A stretch of 64,000 nucleotides of DNA from CAVRUD01 sp963849635 (GCA_963849635.1 CAWKIA010000037.1:124001-188000); one strand, 5' to 3'. Shown: positions 6,847 to 15,438, numbered from the stretch's first letter. The notes: generated by a model from the letters alone, not told the origin. Program-made: numbers and translations.

Positions 6847-7779
6847 GTGGCGGCGGCGATAGGCGTGCTCTGTGCACGCAGCAGGATCGAGGAAAAGCAG
6901 CTCATTGCGGCGCTGGCGGCGGCCGGCGCGCCCGCGATGCTGCTGGACCCTACCTGCCCGTTGCCGTTCACCCCTCCGCCGGGTACACCCGGTCGTCCCG
7001 GCGTGCCCGGCCGCCTGGTTACCCTCGATACGTCGATGACAGCGGTCCTGGTGGACCGCTGTCAGGACCGGACATTGGCGGCCGCCGTCTTGCCGGTCTG
7101 GCGGGGCCTGGGCGCGACCGTGCTCAGCGCGGGCGTGGCCGCCACTGGGAACAGGGCGGTGATCGCGGCGACGCTGGCGGCCTCCGGGCTGCCCCGCCCG
7201 GAGTCGTTCCTGGCCACCGATGATGACGCGGCGATGGCAACGCTGGTCGGGCTGGGCTTCCCGGCCACGCTCCTGCCTCTGGCGACCGACGAGCCCGCCG
7301 TAACTCTGCACGATCAGGACACTGCCGAGGCCGTACTTGAGCATCGTGGCGTCCTCGGCGGCGTGAGCGAGCGGGTCGCGGTCATCCAGGCGGGCGTGCC
7401 CGCGGCGGGCGATACAACCACGGTTCTCGTCGTGGGCGGTGTGGCGGTTGCGGCCACCGACGCCTCCTGGGTGGCGGTCGAGCCGGAGATCGCACCCCTC
7501 GCGGTCGCGACGGCACGCGCCCTGAACGCCGCCATCGTCGGGGTCACGATGGCGGTGATCGACGGTGAGATCGTGATCTGGGATGTGCAGCCGGTGCCGG
7601 AGTTTCGGGAGATGGTTGCCCTCGGATCGACCTCGGCCGCCGATGCTATCGCCCGGTTGGCCGCGCCGGCACGTGCCCCGGCCCCGTCGGAAGACGACGT
7701 GCCGGTCGAGATCGTCGCGGTCGCCGCCGATCCGAGCCTCTGGCGGGAGGTGGTGGGTGGTGTCGCCCTTATCGCCTGA
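6847..7779 (+). CDS. degenerate LysX/ArgX-like ATP-grasp protein
   Basis: 310 aa from a GTG 6 nt after AGGAGG. The N-terminus (IGVLCARSRIEEKQLI) matches LysX (VGILLSRVRVEEKLLL), and the rest aligns through LGFPATLLP, the EAVLEHR helix and DVQPVPEFREM. The ATP-grasp hallmarks are lost: the V-V-L-K-P/GSWGRL nucleotide loop is ATLLPLATDEP, the VQE-x-V-x-K-P-GRDIR stretch is AGVPAAGDTTT, and the metal-binding E-V-N is D-V-Q. It is probably not a ligase; a role as LysW-binding partner or regulator is inference from position (after lysW, overlapping lysK by 20 nt). Simple decay is the alternative, but the frame is fully open. Confidence 0.75.
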   Translation: MAAAIGVLCARSRIEEKQLIAALAAAGAPAMLLDPTCPLPFTPPPGTPGRPGVPGRLVTLDTSMTAVLVDRCQDRTLAAAVLPVWRGLGATVLSAGVAATGNRAVIAATLAASGLPRPESFLATDDDAAMATLVGLGFPATLLPLATDEPAVTLHDQDTAEAVLEHRGVLGGVSERVAVIQAGVPAAGDTTTVLVVGGVAVAATDASWVAVEPEIAPLAVATARALNAAIVGVTMAVIDGEIVIWDVQPVPEFREMVALGSTSAADAIARLAAPARAPAPSEDDVPVEIVAVAADPSLWREVVGGVALIA

Positions 7780-8839
7780 GTCGGTCGCCGGCCGTCAGGA
7801 CGTCCAGGGCGACATCGATCTGCTTCAGGGCCTTGTCGCGATCCCAAGCACATCCGGAAACGAAGCAACCGTCGTGGCCGATTTTTGCGGGCAGATGGCC
7901 GCCCGTGGCCTGCGGACGGAGATCGACGCCGCCGGCAATGCCATCGGCCGCATCGGCGACGGCCCCAGGCACATCGTCCTCCTCGGCCACATCGACACGG
8001 TTCCGGGGGTGATCCCAGTCCGGATCGAAGACGGCGTCCTGCATGGGCGGGGGTCGGTCGATGCCAAGGGTCCCCTCGCGACCTTTGCCGCTGCTGCTGC
8101 CCTGGCGGCTCCTGCTCTCAGGGCCCGGGTCACGGTCGTCGGAGCCGTCGGGGAGGAGACAATCGGTTCCCCAGGCGCAACCGAGGTCGCCACCTGGCCC
8201 GCCCCGGACCTGTGCATCATCGGCGAGCCCAGCGGCTGGGATGCCGTATGCCTGGGCTACCGGGGATCGGTCTCCCTGGATTGCACCCTGCGCCAGGCGG
8301 GCCGGCACACGGCCGGACCGGGCGAATCGGTTGCCGAGCAGGCGATCGGGTTCTGGAATTCGCTCATCGCCGAAGTTGAGCGCCGGAATGAAGAGAAGAC
8401 CAGTACGTTTACGATGCTCGGTCCAGGGCTGCGCTCGTTCAACACCGACACAGATGGGTTCTACGACACGGCGACGCTCTCAATTGGTCTGCGTCTCCCG
8501 CCGGGGGTGGACACCAACGAGTTGCTCGACACGATCCGATCGCTAGCCGGGGAGGCAGACCTGCGCATCAACGGACTGCAGGAGGGTTATCGCTCGGACA
8601 AGAAATCGGCCCTGGTGCCGCCGTTCCTTCGCGCGATCCGGGCGGAAGGAGGCACGCCCCGATTCACGCTCAAGCTCGGCACCTCGGACATGACGGTCGT
8701 CGGTCCGGTATGGAAGTGCCCGATCGTCGCCTACGGCCCGGGGGATGCGGCACTTGACCACACGCCCACAGAGCGTATTGTCTTGGATGAGTATCTGCGG
8801 GCGGTGCGGATCTTGGCTGGTGTGTTGATATCGCTGTAA
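7760..8839 (+). CDS. lysK: LysK, [LysW]-lysine/[LysW]-ornithine hydrolase
   Basis: 359 aa; the GTG at 7760 has GGAGG 9 nt upstream. M20-type metallopeptidase that releases lysine or ornithine from the LysW C-terminus, the last carrier-bound step. Metal and catalytic residues are visible: GHIDTVPG, GRGSVDAKG, the general base in GEETIGSPG, then GEPSGWD and a late LDHTPTE His. The alternative, a plain ArgE/DapE deacylase, is less likely next to lysW. A single lysK near both ligases is consistent with use by both the Lys and Arg branches. Confidence 0.88.
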   Translation: MSPLSPESVAGRQDVQGDIDLLQGLVAIPSTSGNEATVVADFCGQMAARGLRTEIDAAGNAIGRIGDGPRHIVLLGHIDTVPGVIPVRIEDGVLHGRGSVDAKGPLATFAAAAALAAPALRARVTVVGAVGEETIGSPGATEVATWPAPDLCIIGEPSGWDAVCLGYRGSVSLDCTLRQAGRHTAGPGESVAEQAIGFWNSLIAEVERRNEEKTSTFTMLGPGLRSFNTDTDGFYDTATLSIGLRLPPGVDTNELLDTIRSLAGEADLRINGLQEGYRSDKKSALVPPFLRAIRAEGGTPRFTLKLGTSDMTVVGPVWKCPIVAYGPGDAALDHTPTERIVLDEYLRAVRILAGVLISL

Positions 8840-8902
8840 GGGCAGGGCTCGCCCTGTCTAGTTCGGCGGACGGTTGGCCGGGCAGGGCTCGCCCTGCCCC
8901 TA
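8840..8902. repeat. two copies of a self-complementary GGGCAGGGCTCGCCCTG unit
   Basis: The unit occurs at 8840-8856 and again from 8880, the second running on into CCCCTACG. The same GCCCCTAC/GTAGGGGC end recurs in the inverted repeats at 33166 and 39885, so these look like one family of intergenic palindromes. Confidence 0.55.
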
Positions 8903-8945
8903 CGAGCCGGATGCGATGGCAATTGGTTTCAAATGGGGACGGTGG

Positions 8946-9834
8946 ATGGTACGTCTCGGCGTCTTGCTGACTTACTTGCGGCCGGAAGAAAAGCTCATAC
9001 TGGCGGCGGCGCGCGAGCGAGGGCTGGATGTTACGCCCCTGCTCGATCGCGAATTGGTCCTCGATTTCTCGGCCCCACAGCCTGCAGGCAGTGGCCTGGA
9101 GGTCGATGTCGTGTTGGACCGTTGCGTTGCCCACACCCGCGGCGGCTATACCCTGTACGCCCTGGAACGCTGGGGCGTACCGACGTTGAACTCGGCGGCG
9201 GCGGTCGCCCTCTGCGACGACAAGGCCCGCACCAGCCTCGCTCTTAGAGGCAGCCGGCGTGCCTACGCCGCGCACGTTCCTGACCTACTCGCTCGATGCC
9301 GCCCGGCGGGCCTGCGAGACGCTGGGCTATCCGGTGGTCGTCAAGCCGGTGTCAGGATCCTGGGGACGTCTCCTTGCGAAGATCAATGGCCCGGAGCAAC
9401 TGGCCAGCGTCCTTGCCCAGAAGCAGGCCCACGGTTCCGTGCAGCACGAGATCTTTTATGTCCAGGAGTTTGTCGAGAAGCCCGGCCGCGACATCCGAGC
9501 CTACGTCGTCGGCGATCGGGTCCTGGCCGCCTCCTACCGCTCCTCTGACCACTGGATTACAAACGCCGCCCGCGGCGCCGTGTCGTTGCCCTGTGCCGTC
9601 ACTCCGGAGATCGAAGAGCTGGCCCTCCGCGCCTGCGACGCCGTCGGCGCCCGGCTCGCCGGCGTCGACCTCTTCGAAACCCCGAATGGCCTCCAGGTGG
9701 TCGAAGTCAACTCCGGCGGCGAGTTCAAGGGTCTCATGACCACCACCGACGTCGACATTGCCGGGGAGATCGTGGAAGAGGCGGTGCGGCTGGCGACGAC
9801 CAATCGGCCAGGGGTTTCGAGCCTGTCGAGTTAG
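8946..9834 (+). CDS. argX: ArgX-type [LysW]-glutamate ligase, interrupted by one extra base
   Basis: ATP-grasp ligase expected to join glutamate to LysW. The N-terminal half (MVRLGVLLTYLRPEEKLIL … CDDKARTSLAL) is in one frame and the rest (EAAGVPTPRTF, VVVKPVSGSWGRLLAKIN, FVEKPGRDIRAYVV, VVEVNSGGEFKGLM) in the next; removing one A at 9246 restores CTT-GAG and a 295-aa protein of normal family length. All catalytic motifs are intact, so an assembly indel is more likely than a dead gene. Assignment to glutamate rather than aminoadipate rests on its place in the Arg T-box operon; residue-level specificity was not tested. Confidence 0.8.
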
Positions 9835-10163
9835 GCGACCCCCGCGGTCGCGCGCTCGCGTTCCGCACGTTTCCGCATGTGTTCCTCGTGCATCGCCTCG
9901 ATTCGCCATCTCGGGGGCCTTACCGAGACGTATACAGGCAGTCCTTCCTCCACCTGCATGTCCAGGAGGCGGTCGACAACTATGGCGAAGACATCGTCGG
10001 TATCTTCCACGTCAACGGTCGCCCGTAGATAGGTACCGGGCGGGTCATCGTGCTCGAAGACGGTAAACGTGGCCTCCGGGTACGCCGCGGCGATGAGGCC
10101 CTTAAGCGTCTCGATCGCGCTTTGGATCCGATCTGCATCGGAAACCGTAGTGTGCTGTGTCAT
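9831..10163 (-). CDS. HEPN-partner protein of unknown function, 110 aa
   Basis: Starts at an ATG that overlaps the stop of the HEPN gene (ATGA), so the two are translationally coupled. The product has a mixed alpha/beta core (TFTVFEHDDPPGTYLRATVDVED, described in parts: F-E-H-D-D-P-P-G-T-Y-L) and a basic C-terminal helix, MHEEHMRKRAERER. It has no nucleotidyltransferase GS-x-D motif, so it is not an ordinary MNT antitoxin. The pairing suggests a two-gene regulatory or toxin-antitoxin-like unit; the function is not established by sequence. It ends convergently, overlapping argX by 4 nt. Confidence 0.7.
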   Translation of the reverse strand: MTQHTTVSDADRIQSAIETLKGLIAAAYPEATFTVFEHDDPPGTYLRATVDVEDTDDVFAIVVDRLLDMQVEEGLPVYVSVRPPRWRIEAMHEEHMRKRAERERATAGVA

Positions 10164-10558
10164 CGTGAACCCTGCCGTCCTGCCCGAATCGCCACGACGA
10201 AGTCCCGCGAACGTGAAACGGACCGTCGCGCTTGGACCTCACCGACGTTAGCGGTGCTGTAGTCACCATCGTGCCGAAGCCTCATATTGTGCACCAGTGT
10301 CGATCGTATGCTTGCAGGATAGCGCTTTCGCCTGTTGATCAGTTCTCCTACGAATTGTGCTTGCACGGCGGCATGGGACCACTCCCCATCTTTCCCTGAT
10401 GGCCCGAAGCCAGCCTGAATCAGCGCCGCCACCGCCGCCTGAAAGCAGGCGTAGTAACTGCGGTTGGCGCAGTTGTCGAACCTTCCCTGCTGTAGCTCGC
10501 TCTCGGCCCCGGCCAGCGAGGCTTCCGCCTTGGCGAGGAAGATCGTCGCGTCATCCAT
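10160..10558 (-). CDS. HEPN-domain protein
   Basis: 132 aa from the ATG at 10558 (another in-frame ATG at 10570; neither has a strong ribosome site). The first ~45 residues have the HEPN pattern: repeated helices (FLAKAEASLAGAESEL, FDNCANRSYYACFQAAVAAL in part) with the typical N-R-x-Y-Y-A motif. HEPN proteins bind or cleave RNA or pair with nucleotidyltransferases; the R-x4-6-H RNase motif is not clear here, so a nuclease claim is unsupported. First gene of a two-gene unit divergent from the protein at 10608. Confidence 0.75.
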   Translation of the reverse strand: MDDATIFLAKAEASLAGAESELQQGRFDNCANRSYYACFQAAVAALIQAGFGPSGKDGEWSHAAVQAQFVGELINRRKRYPASIRSTLVHNMRLRHDGDYSTANVGEVQARRSVSRSRDFVVAIRAGRQGSR

Positions 10559-10607
10559 GGGTGATAGCATAGCAACGAACCGCGAATCGGAAAGGATCGC
10601 TCCTATC

Positions 10608-12743
10608 ATGGCAAGTCCGACCGAGCAAGCTGTTCGAGACATCCTGCGGGAGGCGGGGCGGCCGATGTCGACGGCCGAGATCGGGGAGGAGCTGAAGAAG
10701 CGGGTCAAGCTGACCGCCAAGGATCCTCGTACCTCGGTCCGCGGCGTCGTCAGCTACAACCCCGTGATCACCAGCCCGGCGCGCGGCTCTTACGTCTACA
10801 CGCGGACCGCCGTCAATGGCGCCGCCGTGCGCGACCGGCTGCGCGTTACGTCCATCAAGGGCGGCTATGTCGCCGTCGGCGCGGAGCTCATCGGGCTACT
10901 CTGGCCGGGATTCGGCTACAGTGAACAACCGCGCGACCCTCGTCTCACCCTCGACGGCGGCCCCGAAGTCACTGTGCCCCCGGCAACCAAGCGACTCAGT
11001 ATGAGTTACAGCGAAGGCCCGTACGGCATCCTCAAGCTTTCCGCCCCATTCTGGACGTGGTGGGACGCACGCCGCGCCGCCGGGGCCGACGAGATCCTCG
11101 TCCGCTGCGAGGACGGCGAGGCCGGCCGCTACCGCGTCACCGCCATAAGCCGGAGCGAACTCGACCCAGAGGCCGTCCGCGCGGCATCGGACACCGCGCG
11201 AACCGAGGCGGGTGAGGCGATGCGCGGCAGCGACCGGGGCATATCGATCGACATGCTCGTCCTGCGCCTCCTGGTCCGTGCCCCCTACGCCGGCCAGGTG
11301 CCCCCGGACCCGCTACCGGCCCTGATGCTCTCCCCCTACCCGCGCTTCGCCATGACCGACTTCGGTCGGATCGATTACCGCCCGGATCTGACGCCGGCCC
11401 TCGCTAGATTATTCCAGGATCGCATCCTCGCCCCATGGATCAAGGAAGAACAGCAGCTCCGGACAGAGCTGAAGCTCTCACCGGAGACGATGCCGTCACA
11501 CGATCGGATCGTGGATGACCTCGCGCCGGACCTGAACGGCTGGCTCTTGCCGGCCGCCCCAACCGCGACCGATGTCGTTCAGTCGATCCGGCTCAAAGTC
11601 GACCTGATCAATCTCCGCGGCACCTCGCGCACCATCGACGTTCGCGACGACCAGACCCTCCTTGATGTCCACAACGCGATCCAGGACGCCTTCGGCTGGG
11701 ATAACGACCACCTTTGGGCCTTCTCGTTCGGCCCCCGCCACGATCCCGTGACGACTGTCGATCTCGGTGATCCGTGGACAGGCATAGTTCCGCCGGGACC
11801 GGACGACGTCACCCTGGCCGAACTCGAGCTTCAGCCAAAGCAATCCTTCTCCTACGTTTTTGACTTCGGCGACAACTGGATGCACGAGTTGAAGGTCGAG
11901 CAGATTGCGCCCGCCGACGGAGGCTCCTACCCGCGCGTGGTCGCCAGCGAGGGCGAGGACCCGGAGCAGTATCCGTCGCTGGACGAGGACGACTATGAGG
12001 ACGACGAGGACGCCGACGAGGACGACGGTTGGTACGGCGAGTGGGGCGATGTGGGAGTTGGCGTGGCCGGCCTCGGTCAGGCTCTCGGCTCGCCGTTCGG
12101 CTTCTTGCCGCCGGCAGCGGTGGAAGGCATCCTCGACGCCCTCGGCCTGGAAGGGACCAATTTCAACGATCTGTCCCAATTCGACCTTCCGCCGCCCGAT
12201 CCGACACTGCGGCCGCTGCCGATTGATCTGAACCTGCTCGTTCCTGCCTTCGAACTGGTCCCGCCAGGATCGCTCTTCCTCGACACTGAGCGGGGCGATC
12301 TACTCATCGTGCTGCCCGGCGACGCGCCGGAATCCCGTGTACTCCGCGAGACGCTCGAAGGATCCCCGGAGCGCTACCTCCGTGTGCCCGAGGCGACCGG
12401 TGAGCGTCAGTATGCCGCGATGCTCGCCTTCACCGAGACCCTGCCGGAGGGCAGGCTGCGAACCCGCCTCCAGGCTGCCCTCGCCCACCCCAAAGGCTAC
12501 GACCGGTGGTACCAAGCGCTCGAGCGCGATGCAGCCGCCGCAGAGCGCTGGAATAGCGAGACCGACCTCCGTGTCGTCTCCGATACCCTCGCCTGGCTGG
12601 CCGAGCACGGAATCACCCCAACTCCGCCAGCAGAGCCCGAACCGGCTCCCGCACTTCTTCCAGAAACTCACCCCGTCTCCGATGCCCGACCTCGCCCGGC
12701 GAAGAAACCGACGAAACCCCGCCCGAAAATACGCAAACGGTAG
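10608..12743 (+). CDS. HARE-HTH / pRiA4b ORF-3-like domain protein
   Basis: 711 aa. The N-terminal ~65 residues (TEQAVRDILREAGRPMSTAE … GSYVYT) look like a HARE-type winged helix. A long middle section of unknown fold follows, then (about residues 320-440) a plasmid pRiA4b ORF-3-like domain: IRLKVDLINLRGTSRTI, the AFGWDNDHLWAF core, YVFDFGDNW and the acidic DEDDYEDDEDADEDD patch. The end is Pro/Lys-rich and basic (RPAKKPTKPRPKIRKR). Both recognised domains are associated with mobile or defence DNA, so a DNA-binding accessory role is plausible but inferred. Start chosen at an ATG 11 nt after AAAGGA. Confidence 0.7.
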   Translation: MASPTEQAVRDILREAGRPMSTAEIGEELKKRVKLTAKDPRTSVRGVVSYNPVITSPARGSYVYTRTAVNGAAVRDRLRVTSIKGGYVAVGAELIGLLWPGFGYSEQPRDPRLTLDGGPEVTVPPATKRLSMSYSEGPYGILKLSAPFWTWWDARRAAGADEILVRCEDGEAGRYRVTAISRSELDPEAVRAASDTARTEAGEAMRGSDRGISIDMLVLRLLVRAPYAGQVPPDPLPALMLSPYPRFAMTDFGRIDYRPDLTPALARLFQDRILAPWIKEEQQLRTELKLSPETMPSHDRIVDDLAPDLNGWLLPAAPTATDVVQSIRLKVDLINLRGTSRTIDVRDDQTLLDVHNAIQDAFGWDNDHLWAFSFGPRHDPVTTVDLGDPWTGIVPPGPDDVTLAELELQPKQSFSYVFDFGDNWMHELKVEQIAPADGGSYPRVVASEGEDPEQYPSLDEDDYEDDEDADEDDGWYGEWGDVGVGVAGLGQALGSPFGFLPPAAVEGILDALGLEGTNFNDLSQFDLPPPDPTLRPLPIDLNLLVPAFELVPPGSLFLDTERGDLLIVLPGDAPESRVLRETLEGSPERYLRVPEATGERQYAAMLAFTETLPEGRLRTRLQAALAHPKGYDRWYQALERDAAAAERWNSETDLRVVSDTLAWLAEHGITPTPPAEPEPAPALLPETHPVSDARPRPAKKPTKPRPKIRKR

Positions 12744-12774
12744 GACAGCTCACAGCATCGAGAACCGCCGAGCG

Positions 12775-12803
12775 TTGACACATTGACCATAACTGCGTAG
12801 TCT
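12775..12803 (+). promoter_or_regulatory. promoter of the lysX leader
   Basis: TTGACA (12775-12780), a 17-nt spacer and TAGTCT (12798-12803). The start of transcription would fall near 12810, about 10 nt before the T-box stem I, which is the geometry expected for a T-box transcript. Confidence 0.65.
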
Positions 12804-12938
12804 CTTGACCGTAATGGCTCCGACGGGGACAGGTACGGCCGGGAGTGGCGCCACAGCGAGCGGGCGATTGGTGGAAAGCCCGCGGAGAGCCACCCGGCCA
12901 GAGAAGACCCCCGAGCCGCCGGAAGAACGGGAACGAGA

Positions 12939-12998
12939 CGTTAGGCGTCAAGTCGTTAGACGTATCGACTTCGATGAGATAACGACTAACGCCTAACG
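12939..12998. repeat. inverted repeat lying inside the Lys T-box leader
   Basis: CGTTAGGCG…GTCGTTA (12939-12958) is mirrored by TAACGAC…CGCCTAACG (12980-12998). It belongs to the GTCAGGCGTCAGGC-like intergenic repeats seen near lysW, lysY/lysZ and lysJ. The other leader lacks it, so it looks like an insertion into a loop that the riboswitch tolerates. Confidence 0.55.
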
Positions 12999-13136
12999 AC
13001 TGATTCGGCTCCCTAGTAGACCCGGCCGGGCGCTCCCGTTAGCGGGCACAGGTGTAGGACGGCGTCACTCGCGCTGTCCTACCCGCCGAGGCTGCGCCCG
13101 CGAGGGGGCAGCGAACAAAGGTGGCACCACGGAGCA

Positions 13137-13175
13137 GAGCCTCCCGTCCTTTGGGATGGAGGCTCTTTGATTTTT
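13137..13175 (+). terminator. T-box-controlled terminator
   Basis: GAGCCTCCCGTCC pairs with GGATGGAGGCTC (one bulge) and is followed by TTTGATTTTT. It immediately follows the T-box strand and precedes the lysX ribosome site, as expected for the terminator of a transcriptional T-box. Confidence 0.8.
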
Positions 13176-13187
13176 CGGAGGTGCTCC

Positions 13188-14159
13188 TTGGCTGGCCACG
13201 ATTATTCCGGACTGACGGTTGGAATTCTGCTCTCGCGGGTGCGGGTCGAGGAGAAGCTGCTTCTCGCCGATCTCGAATCCCGGGGAGCCCGCGTTGTCCG
13301 GTTCGACGATCGCGATCTGCGGCTCGATCTCGCCGATCCCGAACACCCCATGCGGGCGTGCGATGTCGTTCTGGAGCGGGCGATCAACCACCTGCGCGCC
13401 CTCTACACGCTCCGCATCCTCCAGGACTGGGGCATTCCCACGGTCAACACATACGACGTCGCCAACACCTGCGGCGACAAGATCTTGACCTCCGCCGCCC
13501 TGATTCGCCACGGCGTTCCGTCCCCGCGGACCGTCGTCGCGTACACGCCCGAATCGGCCCTGGAAGCCATCGAAGAGATGGGCTATCCAGTTGTACTCAA
13601 GCCGGCCGTCGGCTCCTGGGGGAGGCTGCTCTCACGGGTGAACGACCGTGACGCGGCGGAAGCCCTTCTGGAGCATAAGGTCACCCTCGGATCCTTCCAC
13701 CATGGTGCGTTCTATGTTCAGGAATACGTCCGCAAGCCCGGGCGTGATATCCGCTCCTTCGTCGTTGATGGCGAGACCATCTGCGCGATCTACCGCGATT
13801 CCCCTCACTGGATCACGAACACCGCCCGGGGCGGCGCCGCCAGCAACTGCCCCGTCACGCCGGAGATCGACGCACTGTCGCGAGCGGCCGCCGCCGCGGT
13901 GGGAGGCGGGGTCGTCGCCGTCGATCTACTCGAGAGCGAGCGTGGCATGCTTGTCAACGAGGTCAACTACACGATGGAGTTCCGCAACTCGATCGACACG
14001 ACCGGCGTCAACATCCCGGCCCGGATCGTCGACTATGTTCTGGCGGTCGGCGGCGCCAACCGTGATCAACGCGCCGGCCAAACGAGCTTGGTTGGGAATG
14101 GACATCGGGCGGAAACGCTAAAAGGAATCCCAGCGGTCGCCGTCCAGCGTGACGCCTGA
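13188..14159 (+). CDS. lysX: LysX, [LysW]-L-2-aminoadipate ligase
   Basis: 323 aa from a TTG 6 nt after CGGAGG (an upstream TTG at 13167 falls inside the terminator). ATP-grasp ligase that attaches alpha-aminoadipate to LysW, entering the lysine branch. The motifs are intact: VRVEEKLLLADLE, VVLKPAVGSWGRLL, YVRKPGRDIRSFVV, ITNTARGG, and VNEVNYTMEFRNS, which supplies metal-binding Glu and Asn. About 35 extra C-terminal residues exceed the usual length. The Lys specifier of its leader supports lysine rather than arginine as end product; the paralogue in the Arg operon is the counterpart. Confidence 0.88.
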   Translation: MAGHDYSGLTVGILLSRVRVEEKLLLADLESRGARVVRFDDRDLRLDLADPEHPMRACDVVLERAINHLRALYTLRILQDWGIPTVNTYDVANTCGDKILTSAALIRHGVPSPRTVVAYTPESALEAIEEMGYPVVLKPAVGSWGRLLSRVNDRDAAEALLEHKVTLGSFHHGAFYVQEYVRKPGRDIRSFVVDGETICAIYRDSPHWITNTARGGAASNCPVTPEIDALSRAAAAAVGGGVVAVDLLESERGMLVNEVNYTMEFRNSIDTTGVNIPARIVDYVLAVGGANRDQRAGQTSLVGNGHRAETLKGIPAVAVQRDA

Positions 14160-14308
14160 CAGGTTGATCTACATGAACCGTCGCTCCTGCTCGGGGACTA
14201 TGGAACCACCCGACAACGTCAGACGGGTGTCTTCGCCCCGTGAACTGGGCCAAGTCAGGCTTCAAGAGAAATGACGCCTGCCGTGAAGGACGGAGTAGAC
14301 TCCGGCAC

Positions 14309-15438
14309 GTGAAGATCGCCCTGGTTACCCCATTCGACCTGGCCCGCCCCGGAGGGGTCGCCGAGCACGTCATCCATCTCGGTCAGGAGTTCGTCCGTCT
14401 TGGCCATGAGGTCACGACGCTGGCTCCAAAGGCCGATCCTAGGGCGGTCCGCCGGGCCGACGCTGTCGGAGTGCGCGAGATCGGCCGGGCTCTCACACTT
14501 CCTACGAATGGCTCCAGGGCGCGGATTACGCTCGATCTCACTAGGTTTGGTGAGGTTCGACGTATCTTCACAGGGGAGCGGTTCGACGTGGTCCATGTCC
14601 ACGCCCCGCTCACACCTGCCTTGACCTGGATGGCCCTCTTCGCCTCCCGATCTGTCAACGTGGCGACATTCCACGCCTACCGCGATGGCAGCGCCTGGTA
14701 TCGCGCCCTCGCGCCAGCATTCCGTCCAGTTGTTCGCCGCATCGACGCCAGGATAGCGGTGTCCGAACCGGCGGCCCGGTTCATCGGCGCGTACTTCCGC
14801 GGCAACTACACCGTCATTCCCAACGGGATCGACATTGACCGGTTCGGGCCGGACAAGGCAGGCCCGAACTCACACGAAGATGGTGCGCCCCGGATTCTGT
14901 TCGTCGGCCGCCACGACGAGCCGCGCAAGGGCCTTTCCACGCTGCTTCAGGCGCTCCCCGCGATTCGCGCGGCGGTTCCGGGCTGCCGGCTGGAGGTCGT
15001 TGGCGACGGCGACATAGCCGGCACGCCGACCTCCTCAACAGGATCGGCCGGGACGGAGTCACCTTTCGCGGGCAGGTCTCAGCCGAGGACCTGCCGCGCC
15101 ACTATGCCGCAGCGGACCTCTTCTGTGCCCCATCGACCGACAACGAGAGTTTCGGGATCGTGCTCCTGGAAGCGATGGCCAGTGCAGTACCGGTCGTGGC
15201 CAGCAACATCCCTGGTTATGCCTCAGTTATGACCGACGGCCGCGAGGGCCTGTTCGTCCCTCCACGAAATCCCGCCGCGCTGGCCACCGCCGTCATCCGC
15301 CTCCTGACCGACGCGGATCTCCGGGCTGCGCTGGGCAGAGCGGGACGGGCGACCGCCGCCATCTACGCCTGGCCCAACGTTGCGGCCCGCGTGATTGATC
15401 TGTATGAGCGCACCATCGCAGAGAAATTCGGACCATGA
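14309..15438 (+). CDS. family 4 glycosyltransferase, interrupted by one missing base
   Basis: GT-B type glycosyltransferase using a nucleotide sugar. N-terminal part: IALVTPFDLARPGGVAEHV, the acceptor-side glycine loop, HVHAPLTPAL and VIPNGIDIDRF. After RLEVVGDGD the frame changes near 15015-15026 (one base missing); the other frame continues HADLLNRIGRDGV and DLFCAPSTDNESFGIVLLEA, with the E-x7-E donor motif, to the stop. Joined, it is about 376 aa, a normal length. It follows lysX by 150 nt in the same direction and may be co-transcribed. The acceptor cannot be predicted. Confidence 0.78.

Larger units (their letters stand above)
12820..13178 (+). promoter_or_regulatory. T-box leader, specifier AAG (tRNA-Lys)
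   Basis: The T-box strand is GCGAACAAAGGTGGCACCACGG (13111-13132; core AAAGGTGGCACCACGG). Stem I begins GACGGGGACAGGTACG and has the GCGAGCGGGCGATTGGTGG upper arm. Aligned with the Arg leader on CCCCCGAGC, the specifier is AAG at 12904-12906 in AGAG-AAG-A, again followed by a purine. A terminator hairpin with a T-run lies directly after the T-box, so read-through into lysX should require uncharged tRNA-Lys. A 60-nt inverted repeat (12939-12998) is inserted between stem I and the AGTAGACCCGG region shared with the Arg leader. Confidence 0.88.

Noticed and set aside
8946..9834. argX as a true pseudogene
   Set aside because: Removing one base restores a complete ligase with every motif, and many neighbouring genes show the same single-base pattern, so an assembly error is the simpler explanation.
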